Part shown: positions 35,042 through 43,430 of the stretch, piece after piece
How the letters are laid out: every line of letters begins with the position of its first letter
How positions within the stretch are numbered: the stretch's first letter is position 1
NCBI RefSeq assembly: GCF_902829255.1
Contig: NZ_CADEPK010000011.1
Location: 1 to 64,000, forward strand
DNA length: 64,000 bases
Direction of reading: 5' to 3'
From: Metabacillus niabensis
GTDB lineage: Bacteria > Bacillota > Bacilli > Bacillales > Bacillaceae
Notes under the pieces: generated by a model
Databases searched by the model: none
What the model was told of the DNA's origin: nothing
The model's input: the letters and a program-made list of their open reading frames with translations, nothing else
Made by a program: the position numbers and the translations under genes

Positions 35042-35272
35042 GTGGCACAAATACTAGAAGTTAGAAAGCTAACTAAAATAAAGGCTGAAATAGATGCTAT
35101 TTCAAAGGAATGTAAGCAGGCCTTTTCAGCTTGGCTACAAGATCGAGATAATACCGAATTATTTATTGAATACAAAGAGCTTTTAGCTAAACGGAGAATG
35201 CTGCTTAATCGTTATCGTGCTTTTTCTATTATTTATGATGATAGAAAAAAAGTGTCAAATTATGAGCATTAG
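35042..35272 (+). CDS. Small hypothetical helical protein
   Basis: A 76-residue soluble, highly charged protein, predicted all-helical (VRKLTKIKAEIDAISKECKQAFSAW ... ELLAKRRMLLNRYRAFS). GTG start with GGAAGGG about 13 nt upstream. I do not recognise the family. It precedes the tRNA-like RNA by about 95 bp and has a small hairpin (GCTGATG/CATCAGC) after the stop. Confidence 0.6.
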   Translation: MAQILEVRKLTKIKAEIDAISKECKQAFSAWLQDRDNTELFIEYKELLAKRRMLLNRYRAFSIIYDDRKKVSNYEH

Positions 35273-35351
35273 TGTTGATAAAAGAAAGGCTGATGTCAAA
35301 CATCAGCACAGTAGAATTTAAAAACAAATACTCTTTTTCCTAATATTCCTA

Positions 35352-35357
35352 TATAAT
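35352..35357 (+). promoter_or_regulatory. -10 element of the tRNA-like RNA
   Basis: Consensus TATAAT ends 9 nt before the first base of the acceptor stem, placing the transcript start 1-3 nt from the RNA 5' end. No good -35 hexamer is seen at the usual distance. Confidence 0.5.
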
Positions 35358-35366
35358 ATTAAAAAC

Positions 35367-35568
35367 GCCTCTGTAGCTCCAGAAGGGAAGAGCGCCGGAA
35401 AACATTGTAGAACCGGGTCGCAAGGCAAGGGTTTCAGAAGCACCGAAAAGCAATTAGCTGAGACAGGTGGAATTCCTGTCGGTGAAATTCCGTAGGGAAG
35501 CGTGTTCCCCCTAGCCTAAGCTAAACAATCATGGATTGTGAGTGCGGGTTCGAATCCCGTCAGAGGCA
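35367..35568 (+). ncRNA. tRNA-like RNA with a ~150-nt insert replacing the anticodon arm
   Basis: The 5' end reads acceptor GCCTCTG, then TA, then D-arm GCTC/GAGC (35376-35379 with 35390-35393). The 3' end reads T-arm GCGGG-TTCGAAT-CCCGT (35544-35560), acceptor CAGAGGC (35561-35567) and discriminator A. The acceptor pairs 7 of 7; CCA is not encoded. Between them lie 150 nt with their own helices: GCGCCGG/CCGG-GT-CGC, GACAGG/CCTGTC inside CACCG/CGGTG, TAGGGAA/TTCCC-C-CTA and CAATC/GATTG. No anticodon stem-loop can be formed. The topology recalls tmRNA, but no tag reading frame is seen. It ends 3 nt before the stop of convergent rlmI. Confidence 0.75.
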
Positions 35569-35571
35569 GTC

Positions 35572-36762
35572 TTATCCTAGCTTTTGAATGAAAACTACCT
35601 TTAAGTAGTTTCCTTCCTTATACTCTTTCATCGTTGGAAAATCGCTCGGTAGACTATATTCCTCGATTATCTTATATTTCCCCTTTGTTGCTTTAAATGC
35701 CTTTTCAATAAAGCCTTTAAATTTATTCATGCCAAATGTACTGCAATTAGAGGAGGCAATGATGATTCCATCCCTTTTCGTTATCGCAATTGCCTGTTCT
35801 AATAGAGCTGGATAATCCTTACCTGCACTAAAGGTATGCTTTTTAGAACGGGCAAAGCTAGGAGGATCAAGGATCACCATATCAAAGGATAGCTTCTTTC
35901 GAACAGCATAGTGAAAGTAGTTAAAAACATCTTCAACAATGATATCCTGTGCTTCAACGTCAATTCCGTTCACTTGAAACTGCTCAATCGTCTTAGGCTT
36001 ACTTCGATTTGCCAGGTCAACACTCGTTGTTTTTACAGCTCCTCCTAGTGCAGCAGCTACTGAAAAAGCACCTGTATATGAAAATGTATTTAACACATGC
36101 TTACCCTTTGCATATTTATTTTTAATCGTATTTCTTACTTCTCGTTGGTCTAAAAATACCCCAACCATCGCACCTTCATTTAAATAGGTAGCAAACTGAA
36201 TATCATTTTGTTTAACGATAAGCGGAAACGTTGCTCTCTCACCAGCAACAAAGTCATCATCCTCAATATATTTCCCCTTCACATCAAACCGTTTTTTCTC
36301 ATATATTCCTTTTACATCAAATAAAGATAAAAGAGAATCAATGACCTGCTTCTTAAACGTGTAAATTCCCTCACTATACCAACTAACAACGTAATAACCA
36401 TCATAATAATCGATCGTTAAACCGCCAATTCCGTCTCCTTCACCATTAAATACACGAAAAGCAGTTGTTGATTCGTCGATAAAGAGATCCCGTCTTCTCT
36501 CAAATGCTTTCTTTAACCGTTGATCAAAAAAGCTTTGATCAAGTCTTTCATCTCGTTTCCGCGTCAGAATCCAGCCTATTCCTTTATTTTGAACTCCAAA
36601 ATAGCCTTTCCCGATAAATTGCTGACCATCGAATAGCTCGATAATAGTCCCTTCCTGTATTCCTTCGTAGGCTGTAATTGCATCCTTACTAATAAGAGGA
36701 AAACCTGATTTTAATATTTTTGCAAAATCCTTTTTTACATTAAGTCGAGTTGTTTTTGTCAT
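35572..36762 (-). CDS. rlmI: 23S rRNA (cytosine-C5)-methyltransferase, RlmI family
   Basis: A 396-residue SAM-dependent methyltransferase. An N-terminal PUA domain (about 8-85) is followed by an RlmI-type linker domain and a Rossmann methyltransferase domain (about 190-396), with SAM motif VLNTFSYTGAFSVAAALGGA and catalytic-loop DPPSFARSKKHTF. RlmI methylates 23S rRNA cytosine; the exact base in Bacilli is not established here. It is similar in size to B. subtilis YwbD. It converges on the tRNA-like RNA. Confidence 0.9.
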   Translation of the reverse strand: MTKTTRLNVKKDFAKILKSGFPLISKDAITAYEGIQEGTIIELFDGQQFIGKGYFGVQNKGIGWILTRKRDERLDQSFFDQRLKKAFERRRDLFIDESTTAFRVFNGEGDGIGGLTIDYYDGYYVVSWYSEGIYTFKKQVIDSLLSLFDVKGIYEKKRFDVKGKYIEDDDFVAGERATFPLIVKQNDIQFATYLNEGAMVGVFLDQREVRNTIKNKYAKGKHVLNTFSYTGAFSVAAALGGAVKTTSVDLANRSKPKTIEQFQVNGIDVEAQDIIVEDVFNYFHYAVRKKLSFDMVILDPPSFARSKKHTFSAGKDYPALLEQAIAITKRDGIIIASSNCSTFGMNKFKGFIEKAFKATKGKYKIIEEYSLPSDFPTMKEYKEGNYLKVVFIQKLG

Positions 36763-36961
36763 AGTTCACCAAACATTCTATCGTAGTCATTTTATTATGT
36801 GCATTTTCTATCATATCGATAATTCGATGAAAAGGAAAATTTAATTAAGTTTTGGGGAGAAATAAAAAAAAGGAAAGAAGTGTAAACTGGTACCTGTAGT
36901 TAGGACACTTGAAAAAGAGTGTTTTATCTACAGGTATTTTTACTAAGGGGTTATGATTTTT

Positions 36962-38125
36962 TTACTCTTCTGGCATCTTGCTTAACTGTGCTCGGGAAAG
37001 TGCCAAAGTTACTACAATAGCTATTGTAACTCCTAATGCGCCTATCCAGGTAACGGAAGATAGTGATACTTTCTCGACAAAAATACCTCCAATTCCTGCA
37101 CCAGCCGCCATTGCCAATTGCATTACTGACTGATTTAAGCCTAATAATATACCTGATGACTCTGGCTCGATTGTAGCCAAGTTATATTGTTGTGTTGGTC
37201 CTGATGACCATGCAGCAAATGACCATAGTATTAATATTATTAAAACACTAATATAAGAATTTGTTACAAGAGATAATAATATTAGCGTAATGATGTGTAA
37301 CGACATTCCACCTAACAGTGTTTTTTGAACTCCCCAACGATCTGTACTAAATCCACCAAATTTAGAACCGAATAAACTTGCGATACCAAAAATCAGCAAT
37401 ACACCACTTAAAAGTTTTTCCTCTATTCCTGATACATTTAACAAGTAAGGTGAAAGGTAAGTGTACGCAATTGAATACCCTCCAAGCCAGAAAAAAGTAA
37501 TTGCTAATCCAAGTGTAACCCTACTTTTCTTAAGAAGAGCCAACTGTTTAACTAGTGGTACAGGCTTATCACCCTTAATAAGTGGAATAGATGCTCTAAT
37601 TATTATCATTGCAAGAATTCCCAGCAGTGCTATTCCACCAAAAATAACTTTCCAACCTAATAAACTAGAAATAATTCTTCCAAGAGGTACTCCTATGATT
37701 AATGAAGCCGTAAACCCCATAACCACTGTAGCAATAGCGCTACCTTGTTTACCTTCTGGTGCTATCTTTGCAGCGATAGTTAATGCTGTAACAACAACCA
37801 TCCCTGCCCCGAGTGCCATAACTACTCGAGCTACTACAAATAATCCGTAACCTGGTAGGATGAAGGCCAAGATATTACCTATTACGAACAAACCTAATGA
37901 AAAAATCATTAATTTACGTCTGTCAATACTAGATGTTATTCCCATAAGAATAGGTGTAAATATTGCATATACAAGTGAGAATATTGTAATTAATTGACCT
38001 GCTGCAGCCAAAGTTATTTCAAGTGAATCTGCAATCGTATCTAAAATTCCCGAAATAATATATTCGGAAGTTCCTACTAAAAAACTAACGATTGCCAAGA
38101 TATAAATCTTCAAAGTATTAGACAA
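36962..38125 (-). CDS. MFS exporter, DHA1 family
   Basis: A 387-residue protein with about 12 membrane helices, related to DHA1-type drug and metabolite exporters (AraJ/YdhP-like). The loop 2-3 motif reads GITSSIDRRKLMIFSLGLF and the antiporter motif C region GFTASLIIGVPLGRIISSLLGW. The start is TTG with AAGGAGTG upstream. A palindrome CATATCG-N8-CGATATG (38161-38182) lies in its promoter region, and an ArsR-type repressor is encoded just upstream on the same strand, so the pair probably forms an inducible efflux unit. Substrate unknown. Confidence 0.87.
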   Translation of the reverse strand: MSNTLKIYILAIVSFLVGTSEYIISGILDTIADSLEITLAAAGQLITIFSLVYAIFTPILMGITSSIDRRKLMIFSLGLFVIGNILAFILPGYGLFVVARVVMALGAGMVVVTALTIAAKIAPEGKQGSAIATVVMGFTASLIIGVPLGRIISSLLGWKVIFGGIALLGILAMIIIRASIPLIKGDKPVPLVKQLALLKKSRVTLGLAITFFWLGGYSIAYTYLSPYLLNVSGIEEKLLSGVLLIFGIASLFGSKFGGFSTDRWGVQKTLLGGMSLHIITLILLSLVTNSYISVLIILILWSFAAWSSGPTQQYNLATIEPESSGILLGLNQSVMQLAMAAGAGIGGIFVEKVSLSSVTWIGALGVTIAIVVTLALSRAQLSKMPEE

Positions 38126-38160
38126 ATGATGTCACTCCTTATAATTTTATTTCATATCGA

Positions 38161-38182
38161 CATATCGTTAATCATCGATATG
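38161..38182. promoter_or_regulatory. Operator-like palindrome upstream of the MFS exporter
   Basis: CATATCG-TTAATCAT-CGATATG, a perfect 7-bp inverted repeat with 8-bp centre, located between a -35-like TTGAAT and the exporter start. It shares the ATCGA core with the operators in the repressor promoters. Confidence 0.65.
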
Positions 38183-38283
38183 TGTATTCAAAAAAATATA
38201 TAGCATGAATACTAGCTATGTATTCTAGCGGAAATGAAACTGAACCCTCCCAAAGAATTCGTAAGGAATTCAGTTTCACTCAG

Positions 38284-38586
38284 TTATTTCTTTTGCTTCA
38301 AGAACTCGGCGATCCCATTGATGGCATCTTCATTTCTTTTGTAATAAGTATACTTACCTATACGGTCAGCCTTTATAAGTCCAACCTGTAAGAGCATTGA
38401 GAGATAATGAGATGCTGTCGATTGCGTCATTTCCAATTTTTCTGTAATTTGACTAACGCATACCCCGGTTTTGTTCATATCAATCCCTTCGTGGGGAGTG
38501 AAATGGAGATCTGGTTCCTTAAGCCATTCTAAAATTTTGAGCCTTGCTTCATTAGATAATGCTTTAAAAATATCAACTTGTTTCAT
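38284..38586 (-). CDS. ArsR-family winged-helix repressor
   Basis: A 100-residue ArsR/SmtB-type regulator. MKQVDIFKALSNEARLKILEWL is followed by a winged helix with recognition helix MTQSTASHYLSMLLQVGL (about 57-74) and wing ADRIGKYTYYK. No CxC metal motif of the ArsR/CadC type is visible; one Cys occurs in GVCVSQI. The start is 38586: the upstream extension to 38646 contains the promoter itself and has no ribosome site. The predicted transcript begins at or next to the ATG, so the mRNA may be leaderless. Confidence 0.88.
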   Translation of the reverse strand: MKQVDIFKALSNEARLKILEWLKEPDLHFTPHEGIDMNKTGVCVSQITEKLEMTQSTASHYLSMLLQVGLIKADRIGKYTYYKRNEDAINGIAEFLKQKK

Positions 38587-38593
38587 ACAAATC

Positions 38594-38621
38594 ATTGTAT
38601 CGAGAATTATCGAATTGTCAA
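38594..38621 (-). promoter_or_regulatory. Proximal promoter of the ArsR repressor with operator in spacer
   Basis: Minus strand: TTGACA (38616-38621), a 16-nt spacer containing TCGATAATTCTCGA, TACAAT (38594-38599). The -10 ends 7 nt before the ATG. Confidence 0.75.
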
Positions 38622-38685
38622 GTGCGCACTCTTTCTTCGAACCCATATAGGATTAATTCTCAACAAAATTAATATTATACAATTC

Positions 38686-38713
38686 ATTATATCGAGAATT
38701 ATCGATGCGTCAA
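38686..38713 (-). promoter_or_regulatory. Distal promoter of the ArsR repressor with identical operator
   Basis: Minus strand: TTGACG (38708-38713), a 16-nt spacer again containing TCGATAATTCTCGA, TATAAT (38686-38691). It looks like a duplicate of the proximal promoter, 92 bp upstream. Confidence 0.75.
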
Positions 38714-38919
38714 GTGTGAGTGGTATAACTTTTTTATAAACAGTTCAACTTTATTTCAAATCTACAGTTTTAAAACGCTTGATAATTCCCCTCGACAGTT
38801 ACATAAGCTAGCTTTATATCTGAATTAGTAGAAGATTCAGCATTCTTGAATATATAACATAACCTCGCGGATCGAATATAACTTGATCTAAAAAACAAAA
38901 AGCCCAAAGAAATAAAAAA

Positions 38920-38957
38920 TACCCTATAAAGTAGAAGTCTACCAATAGGGTACTTTT
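38920..38957. terminator. Bidirectional terminator between chemoreceptor and repressor
   Basis: TACCCTAT/ATAGGGTA stem with an internal GTAGA/TCTAC stem, CTTTTT on the plus side and an A-run on the other. The 38714-39055 gap contains nothing else I recognise. Confidence 0.7.
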
Positions 38958-39055
38958 TAAATTCTGTGGGCATGTTTTTACGAATCATTTCAAAAAGGAT
39001 AATACCTTACTATATTGAAAGTTATAAAAGATCCACCATCACTCGATTTAACCCA

Positions 39056-41071
39056 TTAAACCCGAAACTGCTCCACCATTTCCCTTAATTGCTCTGCTAA
39101 TGTAGCAAGCGATTTAGACGAAGAATCAATCTCCTCCATAGATGCTAGCTGTTCTTCAGTTGAAGCGGCTACTTCCTCTGAGTTAGCTGCATTTACTTTT
39201 GCTAGGTTACTGATTTCGGTTGCGGAGCTGGAAGCCTGGTTAACTTTTTCAGAAATTTGCTGGATTGTAAAAGTGATCTCTTCGATTTGTGGTGAGATGG
39301 TTTTCATACTGTTCATGATTCCATCAAATTTTTGTGATGTATCATTTGTAATTTGAACACCTTGTTCGGCATTTTTGGTCACTTCATTCATGACGTTTAC
39401 CGACTTTTCCGCATCTTGTTGAATGCTTGTAATTAAATCATGAATAAGCTTAGTTGATGCTTGAGATTGTTCTGCTAGCTTACGAACCTCATCTGCAACG
39501 ACAGCAAAGCCTTTTCCATGCTCACCAGCACGGGCGGCCTCGATTGCAGCATTCAACGCTAGTAAGTTTGTTTGCTCAGCAATTCCACTAATGACAGTTA
39601 GAATCTCACTAATTTCTTTAGAGCGTTGCGATAGGGATGCGATAACTTTATTTGATTCGTTAACCGAGTTATTAATTGATTGCATTTGTGTCAAACTACT
39701 TTGTACAAATTGTCGTCCTTCTTCAGCCTCACTTGAAGTTTCCCTTGAAACCTCTGCTACTTTTTTCGTTCGATCCTTTATTCCTGAAACAGCCTGCTGA
39801 ATCTCATTCAATGCACTTGAATTTTCTTCGATTTTCACAGTTGTATGCTCTGAGCTGCTCGCAATTTCCTGTGCAGAAGAAGAAACGGTTTCGGTTGCTT
39901 GAGCTGTCTGACCGGCACTTGCTGTTAACTGTTCAGCAGATGATGCCACCTGATTGATCGAATCCTTCAAGCTAAAAATAATCGACCGTAGTGTATTAAC
40001 CATCGTATTAAAGCTGCTACCAAGCTTTCCGATTTCATCCTTGCCCTTCACGTCAATTTGCTCAGTTAAGTTTCCATTTGCAATCTGATCAGCTGATTTG
40101 ATTAATGCTGATAATGGACGAGTAATCGAACGAATAATAAAGGTAACAAGGGCAGCACCGACTAAAACAGATGCAATAATGACGATAATCGTTGTGAAGA
40201 GAATGGATTTAACCTCTTCGTCAACTTCATCTGCATACATTGTCCCTGCAAGCTTCCAACCAGTTAACTCATTTGTTGTAAAGAACATTTTCTTTTTGTC
40301 TTTTCCGTTATGTAGGTAATCAAATGTACCTGCATCACTCTTATACAGGTTATCGTTTTGAACATTTTTAGGTGCTTCGCTACCTAGCTCTTGTTCAGGA
40401 TGGTAGACAAATTTATGTTCTGAATCAAGGATATAAACATACCCTTCAGTTCCAACCTTGATTTCGCTTGTAATTTTTCCTATCTCATTTAAATTCACAT
40501 TTGTTGCAACGACACCTTGTCCATCATTCGTTGTTTTTGCAATTGTAATGACAAGATTGCCAGTCGCATTTGATGTATAAGGCGCAGAAATAACAACCTT
40601 CCCTTTATTATCCATTGCTAGCTTATACCAATCTCTTACTCTAGGATCATAATCATCAGGGTTTTTCATTGAAGAAGGAGAGTTAATGTATACTCCCTTT
40701 TCCGTTCCGACAAAGACCAATTCAAGCTCAGGATGAACTTCCTTAAAGCGGTCAAGCTCTTTGGACACTTCCGAACTAACTCCGATATTGGAATTTTCTT
40801 TCACACTGATTGCTTCAGAATTGATGACAGTTGATAACAGCTCAACATCTCTCATTTTCGGTTCAATAAATTGATTGATTACATTGTTAAGCAGGTCCAC
40901 GTTAGAAGTGGCTGATTTCATCATCTGATCCTCGACCTTTTGCGAAGCCCTTTCGAAAGAGAATGTTCCAATTACGATTGCTGGAATGATGAGAATCAGT
41001 AAAAATGAAACCCATAATCTTTTATTAATTGTCCATGTGAAATTTACTTTTTTCTTCAATCTTGTTTTCAA
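39056..41071 (-). CDS. Methyl-accepting chemotaxis protein
   Basis: A 671-residue chemoreceptor. Membrane helices lie at about 20-40 and 290-312, enclosing an extracytoplasmic dCache-type ligand domain ([24 protein letters not shown]). Then come a HAMP domain and a long methyl-accepting coiled coil with the signalling hairpin [25 protein letters not shown] sequence (read here as [19 protein letters not shown]). It is similar in layout to B. subtilis McpA/TlpA. TTG start after AAAGGAG. The ligand is not readable. Confidence 0.94.
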   Translation of the reverse strand: MKTRLKKKVNFTWTINKRLWVSFLLILIIPAIVIGTFSFERASQKVEDQMMKSATSNVDLLNNVINQFIEPKMRDVELLSTVINSEAISVKENSNIGVSSEVSKELDRFKEVHPELELVFVGTEKGVYINSPSSMKNPDDYDPRVRDWYKLAMDNKGKVVISAPYTSNATGNLVITIAKTTNDGQGVVATNVNLNEIGKITSEIKVGTEGYVYILDSEHKFVYHPEQELGSEAPKNVQNDNLYKSDAGTFDYLHNGKDKKKMFFTTNELTGWKLAGTMYADEVDEEVKSILFTTIIVIIASVLVGAALVTFIIRSITRPLSALIKSADQIANGNLTEQIDVKGKDEIGKLGSSFNTMVNTLRSIIFSLKDSINQVASSAEQLTASAGQTAQATETVSSSAQEIASSSEHTTVKIEENSSALNEIQQAVSGIKDRTKKVAEVSRETSSEAEEGRQFVQSSLTQMQSINNSVNESNKVIASLSQRSKEISEILTVISGIAEQTNLLALNAAIEAARAGEHGKGFAVVADEVRKLAEQSQASTKLIHDLITSIQQDAEKSVNVMNEVTKNAEQGVQITNDTSQKFDGIMNSMKTISPQIEEITFTIQQISEKVNQASSSATEISNLAKVNAANSEEVAASTEEQLASMEEIDSSSKSLATLAEQLREMVEQFRV

Positions 41072-41504
41072 AACGAGAACTCCTTTATCTTTTATTTTAT
41101 TGAAATATAAAAAACTGAAGTAATTAGGTGAGGAATTCGTGTTGTTAGAGCTAATATAGGACCTTATTGTCCGAGTGTATGTAAGATGATTAAGCTTGAA
41201 ATGATTAGGTCATTAGTCGTGTGTCTTAGCTCATAATCTGTATTTTTCGAAATCAAACTATGACTATTATACTATATATCGGTAAAAAATCATTTATATT
41301 AACATTTTTTTTCGTAAATTAAAGTGTATTTATATATGAAATTTCAAAGGGAATGTGTGGATTTTAGAAGCTATTATTAAAGAAGTGGTGAAGAATTCCC
41401 GTAGAAATTACGGATATATATGAAGAAGCAACTTGCAATTAATGACTAAAATGAGAGGCGATCCAAGAAAGATAAAGTAATAAGGCAAAATGTGTTGTTA
41501 TATT
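41072..41504. other. Intergenic gap
   Basis: About 430 bp of AT-rich DNA between the chemoreceptor start and the YneR-like terminator. No gene, repeat or clear promoter was recognised. Confidence 0.4.
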
Positions 41505-41540
41505 AAAAAAATGATCAAACGACATAATCGTTTGATCATC
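41505..41540 (-). terminator. Terminator of the reductase/HesB-like operon
   Basis: ATGATCAAACG/CGTTTGATCAT stem, followed on the minus strand by seven T. Confidence 0.88.
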
Positions 41541-41570
41541 TTACAAGTTGGTAAATAGAAAATATTAACT

Positions 41571-41873
41571 TTAACTATTTCCCTTATGATAACGATACTC
41601 CAATTCATCTATCTGCTCATTATACTCAACAGATAAATCATGACCTTTAAAAAACCATAAGTCTGATTCTTCGATAAAAAAAGTAATGCCATCTTTAACG
41701 GTATGCACAGCGGCATCTTTCGAATCATTATTGATTGTAAAGGCAAGGGCATAACCCTCTTGAATAGGACTCGTTCCGTAAATTTGTGAAAAAAATCGAA
41801 CTTTATTTCCTGTTTCTAAGCCGACTTCTTCTTTAAACCAATGTATTGCTTTCTCACTAATCTCTATTTTCAT
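41571..41873 (-). CDS. HesB-like (YneR-type) protein without cluster cysteines
   Basis: A 100-residue protein with the HesB/IscA-type fold pattern: MKIEISEKAIHWFKEEVGL, GNKVRFFSQIYGTSPIQEGYALAF, EESDLWFFKGHDLSVEYNE. The cysteines that IscA-type proteins use for iron-sulfur binding are missing, as in B. subtilis YneR. It follows the CysJ-like reductase by 42 bp on the same strand. Function unknown. Confidence 0.8.
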   Translation of the reverse strand: MKIEISEKAIHWFKEEVGLETGNKVRFFSQIYGTSPIQEGYALAFTINNDSKDAAVHTVKDGITFFIEESDLWFFKGHDLSVEYNEQIDELEYRYHKGNS

Positions 41874-41915
41874 TGAAAACCGATCCTTTTATGATGGATT
41901 TGCTTGCAACAGCTA

Positions 41916-43079
41916 TTAATAAACATCTCTTTGATATCTATTACTTTTTTTCATTTCATTCAATTGTTCTTCTGCTTCTTCTAAGCTTATGTTTCCTTCG
42001 TTTGATAAGATCTCGATAAGCGTATTGTGAACATCCTTCGCCATATGCTCCTTATCTCCACAAACATAAATATGGGCACCAGCTTGTATCCACTGATACA
42101 ATTCCGCACTCGTTTCCTGCATTTTGTTTTGTACATACACCTTTTCCGCGGTATCACGTGAGAAAGCGGTTGTTAATTTTGTAAGTGCACCGTCTTTTTG
42201 ATATTTTTCAAGCTCATCTTGATAAAGAAAGTCTGTTTTTGAATGTTGAGCTCCGAAAAACAGCCATGATCTTCCACTTGCATTTGTCATTGCACGTTCC
42301 TGAATAAAGGCACGGAAAGGGGCAATACCAGTACCAGGACCAATCATGATAACATCTACATCATGTGACTCTGGCAGTTTAAAGTGTTTATTTTGTTGAA
42401 TATATACTGGAAGTGTATCACCTTCTAAAACACGTTCCGAACATTGAACTGAGCAAACACCATTTCTGTTCCGTCCATGAGCTGTATAGCGTACAGCACT
42501 TATTGTTAAATGCACTTCATCAGGATATGCCGAAAGACTGCTTGAAATCGAATATAGACGTGGTGGCATTTTTCTTAAAAGTGAAACAAACTCCTGTGCC
42601 TCAACAGTGCATGGACCAAAATCCTGTATTAAATCAAGTAAATCACGTCCATACATATACTCTTTTAACGATGCGGCATTTTCTAAAGAAACAAGACTCT
42701 CAAGTTCTTTATTGTCAACAAGCTTTGAGAAGTTTTGTACGATTTTCTTTGTCAATAACGTAATTTCAAAGTAAGTTGTTAAAGCATCCTTCAAGGAAAG
42801 CTCTTCACCTTTATTATTGATAATGACCTTCTGTTCTCCATCCCAATTCATTGCAGAAAGGAGAGACTCGACTAATTGTGGGTCATTTTCTGGAAAAATC
42901 CCAAGAGCATCTCCAGGAAGATAAGATATACCTGATCCCTTTAAGGATAATTCTAGATGTCTAGTTTCTCTATTTGAGCCAGCACCATTTAAGTTTATAT
43001 TTTTTAAAACCTTTGCTCGAAACGGATTGTTTCTGGTGAATAGTTCTTTGTTTTGTTGATCTGTTTGACTACCATTCAT
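41916..43079 (-). CDS. CysJ-like FAD/NADPH oxidoreductase lacking the flavodoxin domain
   Basis: A 387-residue flavoprotein equal to the C-terminal two thirds of sulfite reductase alpha subunit or cytochrome P450 reductase. FAD-binding PPRLYSISSS (about 171-180) and GVCSVQCSERV are followed by the pyridine-nucleotide domain with IGPGTGIAPFRAFIQER and ending YQRDVY. The N-terminal FMN/flavodoxin domain present in ordinary CysJ (about 600 residues) is absent, and the ATG at 43079 follows a normal gap, so this looks like a natural stand-alone reductase, not a broken gene. Its electron acceptor is unknown; no cysI lies nearby. Confidence 0.85.
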   Translation of the reverse strand: MNGSQTDQQNKELFTRNNPFRAKVLKNINLNGAGSNRETRHLELSLKGSGISYLPGDALGIFPENDPQLVESLLSAMNWDGEQKVIINNKGEELSLKDALTTYFEITLLTKKIVQNFSKLVDNKELESLVSLENAASLKEYMYGRDLLDLIQDFGPCTVEAQEFVSLLRKMPPRLYSISSSLSAYPDEVHLTISAVRYTAHGRNRNGVCSVQCSERVLEGDTLPVYIQQNKHFKLPESHDVDVIMIGPGTGIAPFRAFIQERAMTNASGRSWLFFGAQHSKTDFLYQDELEKYQKDGALTKLTTAFSRDTAEKVYVQNKMQETSAELYQWIQAGAHIYVCGDKEHMAKDVHNTLIEILSNEGNISLEEAEEQLNEMKKSNRYQRDVY

Positions 43080-43430
43080 ATTTTTTCACCTATCTCCTAA
43101 CTTTATTTTAACGCTAGAAACATGTTCTCTTTGAATAGATCGCTATCTATTATGTATTATACAGTTAAATGTCATATTCTCTAAACTCACATTCAATTAT
43201 ACGATGATTTTATTATAAGTTACTCATTTGCACTTTTTCAACTGATAAGTATAAAAAGTTTTTAATGTATAATTTGTATAGAAATTACAATTTTCTCGCC
43301 AACCGTTAAAGAATGGTTTCGCGCAGAAAATAATCATCATGAAGGACAATTCCGATAAATTCCGTCTAGAAAATATCGAGTGGAAAATCAATTTTACCGG
43401 TAACATGTATTTTGTAAAGGAGGGAAATGA
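43080..43430. other. Divergent intergenic region
   Basis: 350 bp between the reductase and the AraC gene. AT-rich; AAAGGAGGG at the right end belongs to the AraC gene. No operator or promoter could be assigned with confidence. Confidence 0.4.

Noticed and set aside
35367..35568. Group I intron inside a tRNA
   Set aside because: The insert (150 nt) is shorter than known group I introns, no P/Q/R/S core elements are seen, and no exon junction restores an anticodon stem-loop.
35367..35568. tmRNA (ssrA)
   Set aside because: No resume codon followed by a short frame ending in Leu-Ala-Ala is present, and the acceptor and insert do not resemble Bacillus tmRNA.
38770..38988. 72-codon minus-strand ORF
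   Set aside because: It lies across a terminator hairpin, lacks a ribosome site and has no family-like sequence.
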